Source: Thauera sp. (GTDB lineage Bacteria; Pseudomonadota; Gammaproteobacteria; Burkholderiales; Rhodocyclaceae). Taken from it: a stretch of DNA of 38,474 nt. The stretch is taken from positions 1-38,474 of the forward strand of contig JAUVWV010000004.1 in the NCBI GenBank assembly GCA_030603925.1, given 5' to 3'. The notes beneath the pieces were generated by a model, which saw only the letters and a program-made list of their open reading frames with translations, was not told where the DNA came from and did no database searches. Each line of letters begins with the position of its first letter. Position 1 is the first letter of the stretch. This document shows positions 16,350 through 25,118 of this stretch, piece by piece. Both the position numbers and the translations under genes were made by a program.

Positions 16350-17015
16350 ATGACGCAGGCCCCTGCCGCCGTACCGAACGATGCCGCGCCCCGCCGCAGG
16401 CGCAAGGAAGCCCGCCCGCAGGAACTCACCGCGGCCGCCCTGTCGCTGTTCGTCGAGAAGGGGTTTGCCGCCACCCGGCTGGACGAGATCGCGGCGCGTG
16501 CCGGGGTGTCCAAGGGCACGCTCTACCTGTACTTCGACAGCAAGGAGGCGCTGTTCAAGGCGGTCATCGCCGAAGGCGTGGTGCCGGCCATCGAGGAAGG
16601 CGAGGCGATGCTGGAGCGCCATGCGGACGACCCGGTTACCCTGCTGCGCGAATTCCTCTACGGCTGGTGGGCGCGTATCGGCAACACCGAGCTGGGCGGC
16701 ATTCCGAAGCTGATGATCTCGGAGGCGCGCAACTTCCCCGAGGTCGCCGCCTACTATCACGAGACGGTCATCCATCGCGGCCTGAAGCTGATCCGTACCG
16801 TGGTGCAGCGCGGCGTGGAGCAGGGCGTGTTCCGCCCGGTGAGCACCGAGCTGATCGGCAACGTGTTCATGGCGCCGCTGCTTCACCTGGCGCTGTGGCG
16901 CCACTCCTTCGGCTCGTGCTGCGCGCGCGACCTGGATGCGGAACGCTTCCTCGCCACCTGGTTCGACCTGCTGATGCACGGCCTCGGCGTGCGCGACGCG
17001 GAGCCGCCGCAGTGA
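16350..17015 (+). CDS. TetR/AcrR-family transcriptional repressor of RND operon
   Basis: 221 residues. The N-terminal helix-turn-helix (about 20-68) includes LFVEKGFAATRLDEIAARAG and VSKGTLYLYFDSKEALFK, the most conserved TetR region. The C-terminal ligand domain is all-helical and carries GGIPKLMISEARNFPEVA, usual in AcrR/TtgR-like regulators. The ATG at 16350 is preceded by GAGGAG; the longer open frame back to 16155 crosses the operator and is not used. The stop overlaps the GTG of the adaptor gene by 4 nt, so it is the first gene of the pump operon. Repression through the ACTGAC-CA-GTCAGT palindrome is likely. The inducer is unknown. Confidence 0.93.
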   Translation: MTQAPAAVPNDAAPRRRRKEARPQELTAAALSLFVEKGFAATRLDEIAARAGVSKGTLYLYFDSKEALFKAVIAEGVVPAIEEGEAMLERHADDPVTLLREFLYGWWARIGNTELGGIPKLMISEARNFPEVAAYYHETVIHRGLKLIRTVVQRGVEQGVFRPVSTELIGNVFMAPLLHLALWRHSFGSCCARDLDAERFLATWFDLLMHGLGVRDAEPPQ

Positions 17016-18109
17016 GCGCGCTGCGTGCCGCCACGTGCGCCGCCGTGCTGCTCGCGCTGGCAGGCTGCGGTGCTCCGCAACAGGTGGACCGGCCGCCGCG
17101 CGCGGTGCTGGTCGGCAGTCCGCTGGCGGCAACGGCGGCGCACGGCGGCCACCTCTATGCCGGCGAGGTGCGCGCGCAGGTCGAGACCGACCTCGCCTTC
17201 CGCATTCCCGGCAAGCTGGCGGCGCGACCGGTGCAGGCCGGGCAGGTGGTGCTTGCCGGCGAAGTGCTCGCGCACCTCGATCCGGCGGATGTGAAGCTCG
17301 CGGTGGGCGCGGCGCGCGCGGCGCTCGCCGCGGCCGAGGCCGAACATGCCCTGGCGCAGGCCGAACTGCAGCGCGCCGTCGAACTGCATGCGCGCGGCTT
17401 CATCAGCGCATCGGCGCTCGATACGCGGCGTACCGCACTGGACGCCGCGCAGGCCGCCGAACGTGCGGCGCGCGCGCAGGCCGACAGCGCGGGCAACCAG
17501 GCGGGCTACGCCGAGCTGCGGGCGGCGCGCGATTACGTCGTGCTGGCCACGCTGGCCGAACCCGGTGCGGTGCTGGCGGCGGGCCAGGCGGTGCTGCGCG
17601 TTGCCGAAGTGCCGCTGCGCGAGGTGCTGATCCACGTGCCGGAGAGCCGCATCGGCGGGCTGGCGGTGGGGGCGCCCGCGGTGGTGCGCGGCTGGGCGCA
17701 GCCGGCACGCGAGTTTGCCGGGGTGGTGCGCGAACTGTCGCCGGTAGCCGATCCGGCCACGCGCAGCTTCGCGGTGCGCGTGGCGCTGCCGGATGCCGGC
17801 GAGAGCCTGGCGCTGGGCGCGACCGCAAGCGTCGCGCTGGGCGGGCCGGTGGGCAGTGCCCTGAAGGTGCCGCTCGGCGCGCTCGGCCGGGTGGATGGCA
17901 AGCCCGTGGTGTGGCGCGTTGACGCGGACGGGCGGGCAGCGCCGCAGGTGGTCGAGGTGCTCGCCTACCGCGAGGATGGGGTGGAGATCTCCGCCGAACT
18001 GCCGGCCGATGCCCGGCTGGTGGTGAGCGGCGTGCATCTGCTGGTGCCCGGCGAGACGGTGCGTCCGGTGGATGCCGCGGCGCCGGTGCAACTGGATCTG
18101 CGCCGGTGA
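17012..18109 (+). CDS. RND efflux periplasmic adaptor lipoprotein (membrane fusion protein)
   Basis: 365 residues from the GTG at 17012. A lipoprotein signal (VLLALAGC, Cys19) leads to a barrel-sandwich/lipoyl segment (GEVRAQVETDLAFRIPGKLA), then an Ala-rich alpha-hairpin (about 95-165) and beta-barrel and membrane-proximal domains (ATSSFAV-like segment DPATRSFAVRVALPD). It links an inner-membrane RND pump to an outer-membrane channel. The hairpin is short, as in many adaptors of this subfamily. It overlaps both neighbours by GTGA, implying translational coupling. No outer-membrane channel is in the operon; the TolC homologue at 22327 could serve. Confidence 0.92.
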   Translation: MSALRAATCAAVLLALAGCGAPQQVDRPPRAVLVGSPLAATAAHGGHLYAGEVRAQVETDLAFRIPGKLAARPVQAGQVVLAGEVLAHLDPADVKLAVGAARAALAAAEAEHALAQAELQRAVELHARGFISASALDTRRTALDAAQAAERAARAQADSAGNQAGYAELRAARDYVVLATLAEPGAVLAAGQAVLRVAEVPLREVLIHVPESRIGGLAVGAPAVVRGWAQPAREFAGVVRELSPVADPATRSFAVRVALPDAGESLALGATASVALGGPVGSALKVPLGALGRVDGKPVVWRVDADGRAAPQVVEVLAYREDGVEISAELPADARLVVSGVHLLVPGETVRPVDAAAPVQLDLRR

Positions 18110-21100
18110 GCGGCTTCAACATTTCCGCCTGGGGATTGCGCCACCAGGCGCTGGTGCTCTATGCGCTGGTCGTGCTGACCGCGATCGGGCTCTATGCATA
18201 CACCCGCCTGGGGCAGTCCGAGGATCCGCCGTTCACCTTCAAGGTCATGGTCGTGCGCGCCGAATGGCCCGGCGCCGCGGCGGCCGAGGTGGCCGAACAG
18301 GTCACCGACAAGATCGAGAAGAAGCTGCAGGAAGTGGCCCAGGTCGATGTGGTGCGCAGCTATTCGCGCCCCGGCGAAGCCATGGTCTTCTTCCTGGTGC
18401 GCGATTCCACCCCGCCGCGCGAGATGGGCGAGGTGTGGTACCAGGTGCGCAAGAAGATCGGCGACATCCGCCATACGCTGCCGCAGGGCGTGATCGGGCC
18501 GAGTTTCAACGACGAGTTCGGCGACACCTACGGCAACATCTTCGCCCTGTCCGGCGATGGCCTGAGCGATGCCGAGCTCAAGCGCTACGCCGAGGCGATC
18601 CGCGCGGAACTGCTGCACGTGCCGGACGTGGCCAAGGTGAGCTTCTTCGGCGAGCAGCCGCAGCGGGTGTATGTCGAACTGTCGAACACCCGCCTGGCCA
18701 CCTTCGGCTTCAGCCCGGCGGACATCGTCACCGCCCTCGCGGCGCAGAACGCGGTGACCGCGGGCGGTTTCTTCGAGACCGCGGAGGCGCGCATCTGGCT
18801 GCGTCCGGACGGGGCCTTCGAGGACCTCGAGGCGATCCGCAACACCCCGCTGCGTGCCGGCGGGCGCAGCATCCGCCTCGGCGACGTGGCCGAGGTACGG
18901 CGCGGCTATGCCGACCCGCCGCGCGAGCGCATGCGCTTCATGGGGCGCGAAGCCTTCGGGCTGGGCGTGTCGATGCGCGCCGGGGGCGACATCATCGCGC
19001 TGGGACGCCACCTGGACGAGGCGGTCGCGCGCATCCAGGCGCAACTGCCGCTGGGCGTATCGCTCGAGCGGGTCGCCGACCAGCCGCGTGCGGTGCAGCG
19101 CTCGGTGGGCGAATTCGTCAAGGTGCTGGCCGAGGCGGTGATCATCGTGATGGCGGTCAGCCTGCTCTCGCTCGGCCTGCGCACCGGGGTGGTGGTGCTG
19201 ATCATCATTCCAGTGGTGCTGGCGATCACCTTCCTGTTCATGCATCTGCTCGGCATCGGCCTGCACAAGATCTCGCTCGGCGCGCTGATCATCGCGCTCG
19301 GCCTGCTGGTGGACGACGCCATCATCGCGGTGGAGATGATGGCCACCAAGATGGAGCAGGGCTGGGAGCGGGTGCGCGCGGCGAGCTACGCCTACGTGTC
19401 CACGGCCATGCCCATGCTCTCCGGCACCCTGGTCACCGCGGCCGGCTTCCTGCCCATTGCCACCGCGGCCTCCAGCACCGGGGAATACACCCGCTCCATC
19501 TTCCAGGTCACGGTGATCGCCCTGCTGGTTTCCTGGGTCGCCGCAGTACTTTTCGTGCCCTGGCTGGGCTACCACCTGCTGCCCGACTTCGCTGCGCACA
19601 AGGGCAAGGCTTCGCCGCTCGCGCGCATCGCGGCGCGCTTCTCGCCACGGCTCGCGGCGCGCCTCGCGGCACGCGCGGCGCACGCGCCGCACGACGAGTA
19701 CGCCATCTATCACACCGCCTTCTACACCCGCTTCCGCGCCCTGGTCGACACCTGCGTGCGCTACCGCTGGCGCGTCATCGTGCTCACCGTGCTGCTCTTC
19801 GCCGCATCCCTGGCGGTCTTCGTGCGCCACGTGCCGCAGCAGTTCTTCCCCGACTCCACCCGCCCGGAGCTGCTGGTTGACCTGCGCCTGGCCGAAGGCA
19901 GTTCGCACCACGCCACCGAAGCCGCGGTGCGCCGCCTGGAAGCCTTTCTCGACGGACAGGCCGGTATCGAGAACTACGTCGCCTGGGTGGGCGGCGGCAG
20001 CCCGCGCTTCTATCTGCCGCTGGACCAGCAGCTGGCGCAGACCAGCTTTGCCCAGTTCGTCGTGTTGACCGAAGGCGTGGCGGCGCGCGAAGCGCTGCGC
20101 GCCCGCCTGATCGAGCTGTTCGAAGCCTCCCCCGACGGTCTGCGCGGCGTGGTCAGCCGGCTGGAGAACGGTCCGCCGGTGGGCTTTCCGGTGCAGTACC
20201 GGGTCAGCGGCCCGGATCCGGCGGAGCTCCACCGGATCGCGCACCGTGTGGCGGCGCAGTTGCGCGCCCATACGCAGCTCTACAACGTGCATCTGGACTG
20301 GGAGGAACCGTCCAAGGTGGTCCGCCTGCGGGTCGATCAGGACAAGGCGCGCCTGTTGGGCGTGTCCAGTGCCGACCTGGCGCGCCTGCTGGACACCTCG
20401 CTGCAAGGCCTGGTGGCGACGCAGTTCCGCGAGGGCAGCGAGACCATCGACGTGGTGCTGCGCGGCGCGCCTTCGGAGCGCGTTCACCTGGGCCTGTTGC
20501 CCGATCTTTCACTGCCCACGGCGGCCGGACATGCGGTGCCGCTCGCGCAGCTGGTTACCCCGGAATATGGCTTCGAGCAGGGCGTGATCTGGCGGCGCAA
20601 CCGCGTACCCACCGTCACCGTGCGCGCCAGCCTGTACGGCACCGTGCAGCCGGCCCAGGTGGTCGCGCAGCTGGCCCCGGCGATGCAGGAGATCGGCGGC
20701 GCGCTGCCGCTCGGCTATCGACTGGAAACCGGCGGCGCGGTGGAGGAAAGCGCGAAGGGCGGGCGTTCGGTGGCGGCCGGGATTCCGCTCTTCCTGTTCG
20801 CCGTGCTCACCGTGCTGATGCTGCAACTGCAGAACTTCGGCAGGGTGGTGATGGTGATCCTCACTGCGCCGCTCGGCATGATCGGGGTCACCGCATTCCT
20901 GCTGCTGTTCGACAAACCCTTCGGTTTCGTCGCCATGCTCGGCACCATCGCGCTGTCGGGCATGATCATGCGCAACTCGGTGATCCTGGTCGACCAGATC
21001 CGTCAGGACCTCGAAGCCGGCCGCGGGCAATGGGAGGCCATCGTCGAATCCACCGTGCGCCGCTTCCGGCCCATCGTGCTGACTGCCGCCGCCGCGGTGC

Positions 21101-21255
21101 TGGCGATGATTCCGCTGTCGCGCAGCGCCTTCTTCGGCCCCATGGCCGTGGCCATCATGGGCGGCCTGCTGGTCGCCACCCTGCTGACCATGTTGTTCCT
21201 GCCCGCCCTGTACGCCGCCTGGTACCGCGTGAAGCCGACTGCGCAAGTGGGATAG
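18106..21255 (+). CDS. RND efflux transporter permease subunit
   Basis: 1049 residues, usual RND length, from the GTG at 18106. One membrane helix near residue 20 is followed by a large periplasmic porter loop, a helix bundle (about 340-540), a second loop and a C-terminal bundle (about 870-1040). TM4 contains GLLVDDAIIAVEMM, with Asp403 and Asp404 at the positions of the AcrB proton-relay pair. TM10 has GMIMRNSVILVDQI, with Arg where AcrB has Lys940; this is common in this branch. Proton-driven export with the adaptor just upstream is expected. The substrate cannot be predicted; it belongs to the hydrophobe/AcrB-like side rather than the metal-exporting CzcA side, judged only by motif. Confidence 0.93.
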   Translation: MSGFNISAWGLRHQALVLYALVVLTAIGLYAYTRLGQSEDPPFTFKVMVVRAEWPGAAAAEVAEQVTDKIEKKLQEVAQVDVVRSYSRPGEAMVFFLVRDSTPPREMGEVWYQVRKKIGDIRHTLPQGVIGPSFNDEFGDTYGNIFALSGDGLSDAELKRYAEAIRAELLHVPDVAKVSFFGEQPQRVYVELSNTRLATFGFSPADIVTALAAQNAVTAGGFFETAEARIWLRPDGAFEDLEAIRNTPLRAGGRSIRLGDVAEVRRGYADPPRERMRFMGREAFGLGVSMRAGGDIIALGRHLDEAVARIQAQLPLGVSLERVADQPRAVQRSVGEFVKVLAEAVIIVMAVSLLSLGLRTGVVVLIIIPVVLAITFLFMHLLGIGLHKISLGALIIALGLLVDDAIIAVEMMATKMEQGWERVRAASYAYVSTAMPMLSGTLVTAAGFLPIATAASSTGEYTRSIFQVTVIALLVSWVAAVLFVPWLGYHLLPDFAAHKGKASPLARIAARFSPRLAARLAARAAHAPHDEYAIYHTAFYTRFRALVDTCVRYRWRVIVLTVLLFAASLAVFVRHVPQQFFPDSTRPELLVDLRLAEGSSHHATEAAVRRLEAFLDGQAGIENYVAWVGGGSPRFYLPLDQQLAQTSFAQFVVLTEGVAAREALRARLIELFEASPDGLRGVVSRLENGPPVGFPVQYRVSGPDPAELHRIAHRVAAQLRAHTQLYNVHLDWEEPSKVVRLRVDQDKARLLGVSSADLARLLDTSLQGLVATQFREGSETIDVVLRGAPSERVHLGLLPDLSLPTAAGHAVPLAQLVTPEYGFEQGVIWRRNRVPTVTVRASLYGTVQPAQVVAQLAPAMQEIGGALPLGYRLETGGAVEESAKGGRSVAAGIPLFLFAVLTVLMLQLQNFGRVVMVILTAPLGMIGVTAFLLLFDKPFGFVAMLGTIALSGMIMRNSVILVDQIRQDLEAGRGQWEAIVESTVRRFRPIVLTAAAAVLAMIPLSRSAFFGPMAVAIMGGLLVATLLTMLFLPALYAAWYRVKPTAQVG

Positions 21256-21261
21256 AATGAC

Positions 21262-21274
21262 GGGGTTTGACCCC
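21262..21274 (+). terminator. Short GGGGT-TTG-ACCCC hairpin after the RND operon
   Basis: A 5-bp stem with a 3-nt loop, just after the permease stop and ahead of the next promoter. No T-run follows, so it is a weak candidate. Confidence 0.25.
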
Positions 21275-21288
21275 AATCTGCGCTATTG

Positions 21289-21306
21289 ATTAGCGTGTGC
21301 TAATAT
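21289..21306 (+). promoter_or_regulatory. Palindrome overlapping an extended -10 box upstream of pcm
   Basis: ATTAGC-GTGT-GCTAAT (21289-21304) is a perfect 6-bp-arm palindrome. Its right arm contains TGCTAATAT, which fits an extended -10 (TAATAT at 21301-21306), 20 bp before the methyltransferase ATG. No good -35 is seen. The arrangement suggests a repressor operator over the promoter of the pcm-rhodanese-tolC genes. Confidence 0.5.
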
Positions 21307-21325
21307 TCGCTTCAGGGAGCCCTGA

Positions 21326-21979
21326 ATGAACTTCGAACAAGCCCGCTTCAACATGGTCGAGCAGCAGATCCGCCCGTGGGAGGTGCTGGATCCGACCGTG
21401 CTCGATCTGTTGATGACGGTGCGGCGCGAGGAATTCGTGCCTGCCGCATACAAGACGCTGGCCTTCGCCGACATCGAGATCCCGATCGGCTGCGGGCAGA
21501 CCATGCTGAAGCCGGTGATCGAAGGCAAGGTGCTGCAGGCGCTGCAGCTGCAGCGCTCCGACTCGGTGCTGGAGATCGGTGCCGGCTCCGGCTACTTCGC
21601 CGCGCTGCTCGCGGCGCGTGCCGAGTGGGTGCGCAGCGTCGACATCGAGCCCGAACTGGTGCGCCTGGCGCATGACAACCTCGAACGCTACGGTGTCGAG
21701 AACGTCATCGTCGAAGAGGGCGACGCCGCGCAGGGCTGGCCCTGCCGCGCGCCTTACGACGTGATCGTGGTGTCCGGCGGGCTGCCGATGCTGCCGCGCA
21801 CCCTGCTCGAACAGCTCAAGCCGGGCGGCCGCCTGTTCGCCTTCGTCGGCGAGGCACCGGTGATGAAGGGCCGCCTGGTGACCTGCGTGGGCGAAGGCCA
21901 GTTCAGCACCGAGGATGTCTTCGAGTCCCTGGTGCCCACGCTGAAGAACGCCCCGCGCCACGACAGCTTCCGCTTCTGA
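21326..21979 (+). CDS. Protein-L-isoaspartate O-methyltransferase family protein
   Basis: 217 residues. A class I SAM-dependent methyltransferase with the Pcm signature: N-terminal MVEQQIRPWEVLD, a REEFVP segment, and SAM motif I VLEIGAGSGYFAALLA (about 87-102), followed by VRSVDIEPELVRLA and YDVIVVSGGLP. Pcm repairs isoaspartyl residues in damaged proteins. Members beside tolC in betaproteobacteria are often shorter and only Pcm-like, so repair activity is not certain. GGGAG lies upstream of the ATG. It is probably the first gene of an operon with a rhodanese and TolC, under the palindrome-covered promoter at 21289. Confidence 0.87.
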   Translation: MNFEQARFNMVEQQIRPWEVLDPTVLDLLMTVRREEFVPAAYKTLAFADIEIPIGCGQTMLKPVIEGKVLQALQLQRSDSVLEIGAGSGYFAALLAARAEWVRSVDIEPELVRLAHDNLERYGVENVIVEEGDAAQGWPCRAPYDVIVVSGGLPMLPRTLLEQLKPGGRLFAFVGEAPVMKGRLVTCVGEGQFSTEDVFESLVPTLKNAPRHDSFRF

Positions 21980-21987
21980 GACGACCC

Positions 21988-22311
21988 ATGCGCCAGATGA
22001 CTCCCGCCGAACTCGCCTCCAGGCTCGCCGATCCGCCGGCAGACCGCCCCGTACTGCTGGATGTGCGCGAGCCGTGGGAGTTCCAGTACTGCCATATCGA
22101 CGGTTCGCTGGCCATGCCCATGGCCTCGGTGCCGGCGCGCCTCGCGGAACTCGATCCGGCGCGCGAGACGGTGGTCATCTGCCATCACGGCGGGCGCAGC
22201 GCCCAGGTGTGCATGTTCCTCGAGCGTCAGGGGTTCGGCAGCGTGATCAATCTGGCCGGCGGCGTGGCGGCCTGGGCGAACCAGATCGATCCCAGAATGC
22301 CGCAATACTGA
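21988..22311 (+). CDS. Rhodanese-like domain protein
   Basis: 107 residues, a single rhodanese domain. It has VLLDVREPWEFQYCHIDGS and the active-site loop CHHGGRS, with the catalytic Cys at about residue 68 of the motif VVICHHGGRS. Such proteins carry sulfur as a persulfide or act as sulfurtransferases. No signal peptide is seen, so it is cytoplasmic. It begins 8 bp after the methyltransferase stop and ends 15 bp before tolC, which implies co-transcription. Its partner is unknown. Confidence 0.92.
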   Translation: MRQMTPAELASRLADPPADRPVLLDVREPWEFQYCHIDGSLAMPMASVPARLAELDPARETVVICHHGGRSAQVCMFLERQGFGSVINLAGGVAAWANQIDPRMPQY

Positions 22312-22326
22312 CATCCGGAGTCCAGC

Positions 22327-23643
22327 ATGAAACGTGCCGCCGTCGTCCTGCTTGCAGGTCTGCTCTCCGCGCCGGCGTGGTCGGCCGACCTGCTCACGGT
22401 CTACCGGCAGGCGCTGGCCAACGATGCGCGCTTCGCCGCTGCGCGCGCCGAGCGCGAGGCCGGGCAGGAGCGCGTCGTGCAGGGCCGCGCCGGGCTGTTG
22501 CCCAACGTCGCCCTGTCGGCCAACACCACCTGGAACGAGGTCGAGGTGCGCACCGTCCTGCCGCGCCAGGAACGCAACTACAACACCAACGGTTACACCG
22601 TGCAGCTCACCCAGCCGCTGTTCCGCTGGCAGAACTGGGTGCAGTACCGCCAGGGCGAACTGCAGACCGCGCTGGCCGAGGCGCAGTTCGGCCAGGCCGG
22701 ACAGGACCTGATCCTGCGTGTCGCGGAAGCCTATTTCAACGTGCTCAACGCGCAGGATGCGCTGGACGCAGTGAGCCAGTTGCGCACCGCAGCCGCCGAG
22801 CAACTGGAGATCGCCAAGGTCAGCTTCGAGGTCGGCACGGTCACCATCACCGACGTACATGAGGCGCAATCGCGCTTCGATCTCGCCGTGGCGCAGGAAA
22901 TCGCCGCGCAGAACGAACTCGTCGTGCGCCGTCAGGTCCTCGCGCAGATCGTCGGCGCGGAGCCCGGCGAACTGGCCCCGTTGCGCGCCGGCGTGGATCT
23001 GCTGCGCCCGCAGCCGGAGAACATCGCCGACTGGGTGAGTGCGGCGGAACTGGGCAGCTATGGCGTGCAGGCTCAGCAGCTGCTGCGCGAGATTGCCACC
23101 CGCGAGGTACAGCGCAGCCGCGCCGGGCACTACCCCACGCTGGATGTGGTGGCCACCCGCGGACGTGCCAACAGCGGCTATGCGCAGGGCGTGGATGGCG
23201 GCAGCCGTACCGACAGCACGACCATCGGCCTGCAGCTCAACGTACCCTTGTTCGCCGGTGGCGGCATCTCCTCGCGCGAGCGCGAGGCCGCCGCGCTGAA
23301 GATCAAGGCCGATGCCGAGCTCGAGGCGGCGCGGCGCGAAGCCGCGCTGGCCGCGCGGCAGGCCTTTCTCGGCGTGACCAGCGGTCTGGCGCAGGTCGGG
23401 GCGCTGGAGGCCGCGCAGGTTTCGTCGAGTTCGGCGCTGGAATCCAACCGCCTGGGTTACGAGGTCGGCGTGCGGATCAACATTGACGTGCTCAATGCAC
23501 AGAGCCAGCTCGCCGACACCCGGCAGCGCCTGGCGCGCGCGCGCTACGACACGCTGCTCGCGCAACTGCGCCTGAAGGCGGCGGCCGGCACCCTGGGTGA
23601 AGACGACGTCGAACAACTCAACGCCCTGCTGACCACGCCCTGA
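22327..23643 (+). CDS. tolC: TolC-family outer-membrane channel protein
   Basis: 438 residues with a signal peptide (AAVVLLAGLLSAPAWSA). Two homologous halves each give helix-strand-helix repeats: the first starts DLLTVYRQALANDARFAAA and includes QLTQPLFRWQNW; the second includes QLNVPLFAGGGISSREREA, with NRLGYEVGVRINIDVLNAQ near the end. This matches the trimeric TolC tunnel used by tripartite pumps and type I secretion. It follows the rhodanese gene by 15 bp. The RND operon upstream lacks its own channel, so this protein is the natural partner. Confidence 0.93.
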   Translation: MKRAAVVLLAGLLSAPAWSADLLTVYRQALANDARFAAARAEREAGQERVVQGRAGLLPNVALSANTTWNEVEVRTVLPRQERNYNTNGYTVQLTQPLFRWQNWVQYRQGELQTALAEAQFGQAGQDLILRVAEAYFNVLNAQDALDAVSQLRTAAAEQLEIAKVSFEVGTVTITDVHEAQSRFDLAVAQEIAAQNELVVRRQVLAQIVGAEPGELAPLRAGVDLLRPQPENIADWVSAAELGSYGVQAQQLLREIATREVQRSRAGHYPTLDVVATRGRANSGYAQGVDGGSRTDSTTIGLQLNVPLFAGGGISSREREAAALKIKADAELEAARREAALAARQAFLGVTSGLAQVGALEAAQVSSSSALESNRLGYEVGVRINIDVLNAQSQLADTRQRLARARYDTLLAQLRLKAAAGTLGEDDVEQLNALLTTP

Positions 23644-23659
23644 GCCGGTCCGCCGGCTC
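23642..23659. terminator. Hairpin overlapping the tolC stop
   Basis: GAGCCGG-TCCG-CCGGCTC, a 7-bp stem that begins inside the stop codon, sits between convergent tolC and waaA. No T-run follows. The remaining gap to 23762 shows nothing else of note. Confidence 0.35.
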
Positions 23660-23762
23660 CGGATTCCGGCCCCTGCGGCAAGCTCAGGGCAGGTTCTTCG
23701 GCCGCCACCCGTGCGGCCGGCAAGCGCAGCCCGGATCGACTGCAGCGCATCCGCGACTGGCG

Positions 23763-25025
23763 CTATTCCGCGAGCAGTTCTTCCAGCAGCGCCATGGTCC
23801 TCGCCGTGGCGCCGCGATGCGCGCGCGCAAAGCGCAGCCCGGCCTCCCCCATCCCTGCGCGCCGCCTCGCATCCGCTGCCAGTTCCAGCGCTGCGGCCAT
23901 GCCGTCTTCGGCAGTGGCGCAGCGCATTGCGGCGCCGGCCGCTTCGGCCTGCTCGGCCACCAGGGCGAAGTTGAAGGTATGCGGTCCGAGGATGACCGGC
24001 GTGCCCACCGCGCAGGCCTCGATCAGGTTCTGCCCGCCGAAGGGCAGCCAGCTGCCGCCGATCAGCGCGACATCGCTGGCGGCGTAGTAGGCGAACATCT
24101 CACCCATTGAGTCGCCCAGCCAGACCCGCGTCCGTGCGTCTACCGAGGCCCCGTCCGAACGGCGCTGGACGACCGCGCCGCGCGCCGCGGCCAGCGCCGC
24201 CACCTCGTCGAAGCGCTGCGGGTGGCGCGGTACCAGCAGCAGCAGGGCGTCGGGCGCGGCATGCCGCAGAAAGGCCTCGAGCAGCGGCGCTTCCTCACCC
24301 TCGCGCGTGCTCGCCGCGAGGATCAGCGGACGTGCGCCGGCACGCGCGCGGAACTCGCGCGCCAGCGCGAGCAGCGCCTCCGGCGGCTCGATGTCGAACT
24401 TGATGTTGCCGGTCTGCACCACCCGCGTCGCGCCCAGCGTGGCGAGGCGCTCGGCATCGGCAGCCGTCTGCGCGCCGACCGCGCTCAGCGCCCCCAGTGT
24501 GTTGCGGGTGAGACTCGGCCAGCGCGCGTAGCGGCGCGCCGAGCGCGCGGACAGCCGCGCGTTGGCGAGGATCACCGGGACCCCCGCGTCACGGCAGGCG
24601 GCGAGCAGGTTGGGCCACAACTCGGTTTCCATGACCACCCCCAGGGCTGGACGGAAGCGGGCGATGAAGCGCCGCGCGAAAGGCGCCAGGTCGTAGGGCA
24701 GGTAGGCGCGCAGCACGCGCGGTTCGGCGCCGAACAGGGCCTCCGAGGTGGCCCGGCCGGTCGGCGTCATGTGGGTGATCAGCACGCGGTGCGCCGGCCA
24801 GCGCGCCAGCAGGGCGCGCACCAGCGGTTCGGCCGCGCGGGTCTCGCCCACCGACACGGCATGCACCCAGATCAGCGCTGCGGTGTCCTGCGGGCGGAAG
24901 CGCGCGAGCCGTTCGCCGACATGATGCAGGTACTCGGGCTGGCGACGGGCGCGCCACAGCAGGCGGAGCAGGACGAGCGGCAGCGCGGCCAGCCAGAGCA
25001 GGGAATAGGGCAGTCGGACGGACAT
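23763..25025 (-). CDS. waaA: 3-deoxy-D-manno-octulosonic acid (Kdo) transferase
   Basis: 420 residues. An inner-membrane GT-B glycosyltransferase that adds Kdo to lipid A precursor in lipopolysaccharide core synthesis. An N-terminal membrane anchor (LLWLAALPLVLLRLLWRA) precedes WVHAVSVGETRAAEPL, with the catalytic Glu in VGE. METELWPNLL, TGNIKFD, IGGSWLPFGGQNLIEACA and GPHTFNF are the family motifs in the right order. Length is usual for WaaA (about 420-430). The gene is convergent with tolC and divergent from apaH. Confidence 0.96.
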   Translation of the reverse strand: MSVRLPYSLLWLAALPLVLLRLLWRARRQPEYLHHVGERLARFRPQDTAALIWVHAVSVGETRAAEPLVRALLARWPAHRVLITHMTPTGRATSEALFGAEPRVLRAYLPYDLAPFARRFIARFRPALGVVMETELWPNLLAACRDAGVPVILANARLSARSARRYARWPSLTRNTLGALSAVGAQTAADAERLATLGATRVVQTGNIKFDIEPPEALLALAREFRARAGARPLILAASTREGEEAPLLEAFLRHAAPDALLLLVPRHPQRFDEVAALAAARGAVVQRRSDGASVDARTRVWLGDSMGEMFAYYAASDVALIGGSWLPFGGQNLIEACAVGTPVILGPHTFNFALVAEQAEAAGAAMRCATAEDGMAAALELAADARRRAGMGEAGLRFARAHRGATARTMALLEELLAE

Positions 25026-25118
25026 GGGGGAGTGGGTGGAGTTGCCGTAGTGCTGCAGGATGCTGCACGACAGCAGGAAAGCGGCACAAGTCCGCCATTC
25101 TGGGTAAAAATACGTCCC

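Noticed and set aside
17965-20487. An 840-codon open frame antisense to the RND permease
   Set aside because: The sense strand has an intact RND protein with all family features; the antisense product is His/Asp-rich with no motif.
21289-21304. An FNR site
   Set aside because: TTGAT occurs once but no ATCAA follows at four bases; the symmetry is ATTAGC/GCTAAT.
24222-25118. A 299-codon upstream extension of ApaH
   Set aside because: It lies antisense to waaA, and the family start MASIAIGDIQG is at 25119.
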